Assembly: GCF_052113225.1 (NCBI RefSeq)
Contig: NZ_JBFRCT010000012.1
Coordinates: 62,001 to 126,000, forward strand
Direction: 5' to 3'
DNA: 64,000 nt
DNA from: Pristimantibacillus sp052113225
GTDB taxonomy: Bacteria; Bacillota; Bacilli; Paenibacillales; Paenibacillaceae
This document shows positions 63,363 through 64,000 of this stretch, piece by piece. The number at the start of each line of letters is the position of its first letter. Within the stretch, counting starts at the first letter, position 1. The notes beneath the pieces are model-generated. The model saw only the letters and a program-made list of their open reading frames with translations, was not told where the DNA came from and ran no database searches. Position numbers and translations under genes: made by a program.

Positions 63363-63391
63363 TTGACAATAGAGGTTTACTCCAATAAACT
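63363..63391 (+). promoter_or_regulatory. Sigma-A promoter of the BlaI/M56 pair
   Basis: A consensus -35 TTGACA (63363-63368) and a -10-like TAAACT (63386-63391) are 17 bases apart. The -10 lies within the first operator dyad. Confidence 0.75.
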
Positions 63392-63420
63392 TCTCTTATG
63401 AGGTTTACTGTGTTAAACCT
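63373..63420 (+). promoter_or_regulatory. Two BlaI-type operator dyads
   Basis: AGGTTTA-N6-TAAACTT (63373-63392) and AGGTTTA-N6-TAAACCT (63401-63420) have the same arms and spacing, with centres 28 bases apart. The first covers the promoter spacer and -10, the second lies between promoter and gene. This fits autorepression by the BlaI-type protein encoded just downstream. Confidence 0.75.
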
Positions 63421-63440
63421 TTTGAAGGGGGGCGAACGGA

Positions 63441-63800
63441 ATGGAATCCTACAAATTATTTGATGCCGAATATAAATTTGCTAGTCTGATTTGGGACAAC
63501 GAACCTATTAATTCAACAGATCTTGTAAAGCTGAGCAAAACAAAACTTGGCTGGAGTAAGTCAACGACCTATACCGTTCTAAGAAAGCTGTGTGAGCGGG
63601 GGATTCTTCAGAATGAGGAAGCGATGGTCACTGCTCTTGTGAAAAAATCAGACGCTCAGAAATACGAAAGCGAGACCGTTGTTGAGAAAGCATTCGATGG
63701 GTCTTTGCCTCAGTTTCTAACAGCTTTCTTGGGAGGCAAGAGATTGACTGAGAGGGAGGCTGAGGAGCTGAAGCGGATTATAGAGGAGGCATCGCAATGA
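63441..63800 (+). CDS. BlaI/MecI/CopY-type transcriptional repressor
   Basis: A 119-residue winged-helix repressor. DNA-binding part: FDAEYKFASLIWDNEPINSTDLVKLSKTKLGWSKSTTYTVLRKLCERGIL, followed by the wing and a helical dimerisation tail. In the BlaI family the repressor is removed by proteolysis after an M56 membrane sensor is triggered. Here the M56 gene start overlaps its stop (ATGA). Two operator dyads lie in its promoter. GAAGGGGGG lies before ATG. The cue may be a beta-lactam or other cell-wall stress. No beta-lactamase gene is seen within the window, so the true target lies elsewhere or downstream. Confidence 0.94.
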   Translation: MESYKLFDAEYKFASLIWDNEPINSTDLVKLSKTKLGWSKSTTYTVLRKLCERGILQNEEAMVTALVKKSDAQKYESETVVEKAFDGSLPQFLTAFLGGKRLTEREAEELKRIIEEASQ

Positions 63801-64000
63801 CGAGTCTGTTCATTACGATTCTTAATATGAGTATAACAGCAAGCTATGTGGCATTAGCGGTCATGCTGGCGAGATTATTGCTGAAGCGGGTTCCTAAAAT
63901 ATTCTCGTATATCCTTTGGCTTGCTGTCGCTGTTAGAATGGTTATCCCTATTAGCTTCACATCTGGTTTCAGCCTATTGGCATTTGTACAACCTCAGGGT
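63797..64000 (+). CDS. M56-family (BlaR1-like) membrane metallopeptidase sensor, 3' end outside window
   Basis: The first 68 codons are present and the frame runs off the window end. The N-terminus reads as a transmembrane start typical of BlaR1/MecR1: NMSITASYVALAVMLARLLLKRVPKIFSYILWLAVAVRMVIPISF. The ATG overlaps the stop of the BlaI-type gene by 4 bases, the standard repressor-sensor arrangement. The zinc site (HExxH) and any sensor domain lie beyond the window, so the ligand cannot be guessed. Confidence 0.9.
   Translation, partial: MTSLFITILNMSITASYVALAVMLARLLLKRVPKIFSYILWLAVAVRMVIPISFTSGFSLLAFVQPQG

Overview
The window looks like a Paenibacillus-type, low-to-mid GC, spore-former-group Bacillota chromosome. 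The pointers are several two-component pairs of the YesM/YesN type, three secreted proteins ending in S-layer homology (SLH) domains, sugar ABC importers that lack their own ATPase, a fused rhamnulose-1-phosphate aldolase/lactaldehyde dehydrogenase, strong GGAGG ribosome sites and several TTG starts. No rRNA, tRNA, prophage, insertion sequence, CRISPR array or replication origin was seen. No stretch longer than about 280 bases lacks a gene. One base (59999) is undetermined, so the sequence is probably a draft and single-base frameshifts may be errors.

Layout. 1-3 kb: end of a nitronate monooxygenase gene, a small DUF6843-like protein and a serine hydrolase. 3.1-9.7 kb: a giant SLH-anchored protein with Kelch, 12 OmpL47-like, 5 Ig-like and one cadherin-like module. 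10-14.9 kb: a MalT-like LuxR regulator, an AraC regulator and a GH27 glycosidase. 14.9-25.3 kb: a three-component sensor (histidine kinase, response regulator, binding lipoprotein) divergent from a YtfQRT-YjfF-type furanose importer that carries two paralogous binding proteins. 25.4-29.3 kb: methyltransferase, GyrI-like protein, tubby-like small protein with an unusual palindromic leader, and an ADP-ribosylglycohydrolase-family protein. 29.5-39.6 kb: an SLH/cadherin-like surface protein, a GH74 xyloglucanase and a 1653-residue SLH-anchored GH30 enzyme.

39.7-43.1 kb: a signal-peptidase-like lipoprotein lacking its catalytic residues, a DUF4184 membrane protein, an SGNH hydrolase, a VOC protein and a glutamine amidotransferase. 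43.1-47.5 kb: a nitrogen module made of glnK, a frameshifted amt and, divergently, a copper amine oxidase, with a GlnR/TnrA-type box between them. 47.6-50 kb: IclR and AraC regulators, with a sugar isomerase-like protein and a Gfo/Idh oxidoreductase. 51.6-63.3 kb: rhamnose catabolism (rhaEW, rhaA, rhaB), a YesM/YesN pair and a three-gene sugar importer. 63.4-64 kb: a BlaI-type repressor and the start of its M56 (BlaR1-like) partner.

The main theme is capture and use of plant cell-wall polysaccharides. Secreted or surface-anchored enzymes (GH74, GH30, probably GH27 inside the cell) release oligosaccharides and side-chain sugars. Sensor kinases detect them, ABC importers take them up, and rhamnose is broken down by RhaA, RhaB and RhaEW. 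Carbon control is suggested by cre-like sites before the GH74, GH30 and importer genes. A second theme is nitrogen scavenging (amine oxidase, ammonium transporter, PII). No wholly new system is evident. The least explained items are the nested palindrome before the tubby-like gene, the dead signal-peptidase-like lipoprotein, the identical tandem hairpins in the rhamnose operon and the two-binding-protein Ytf operon.
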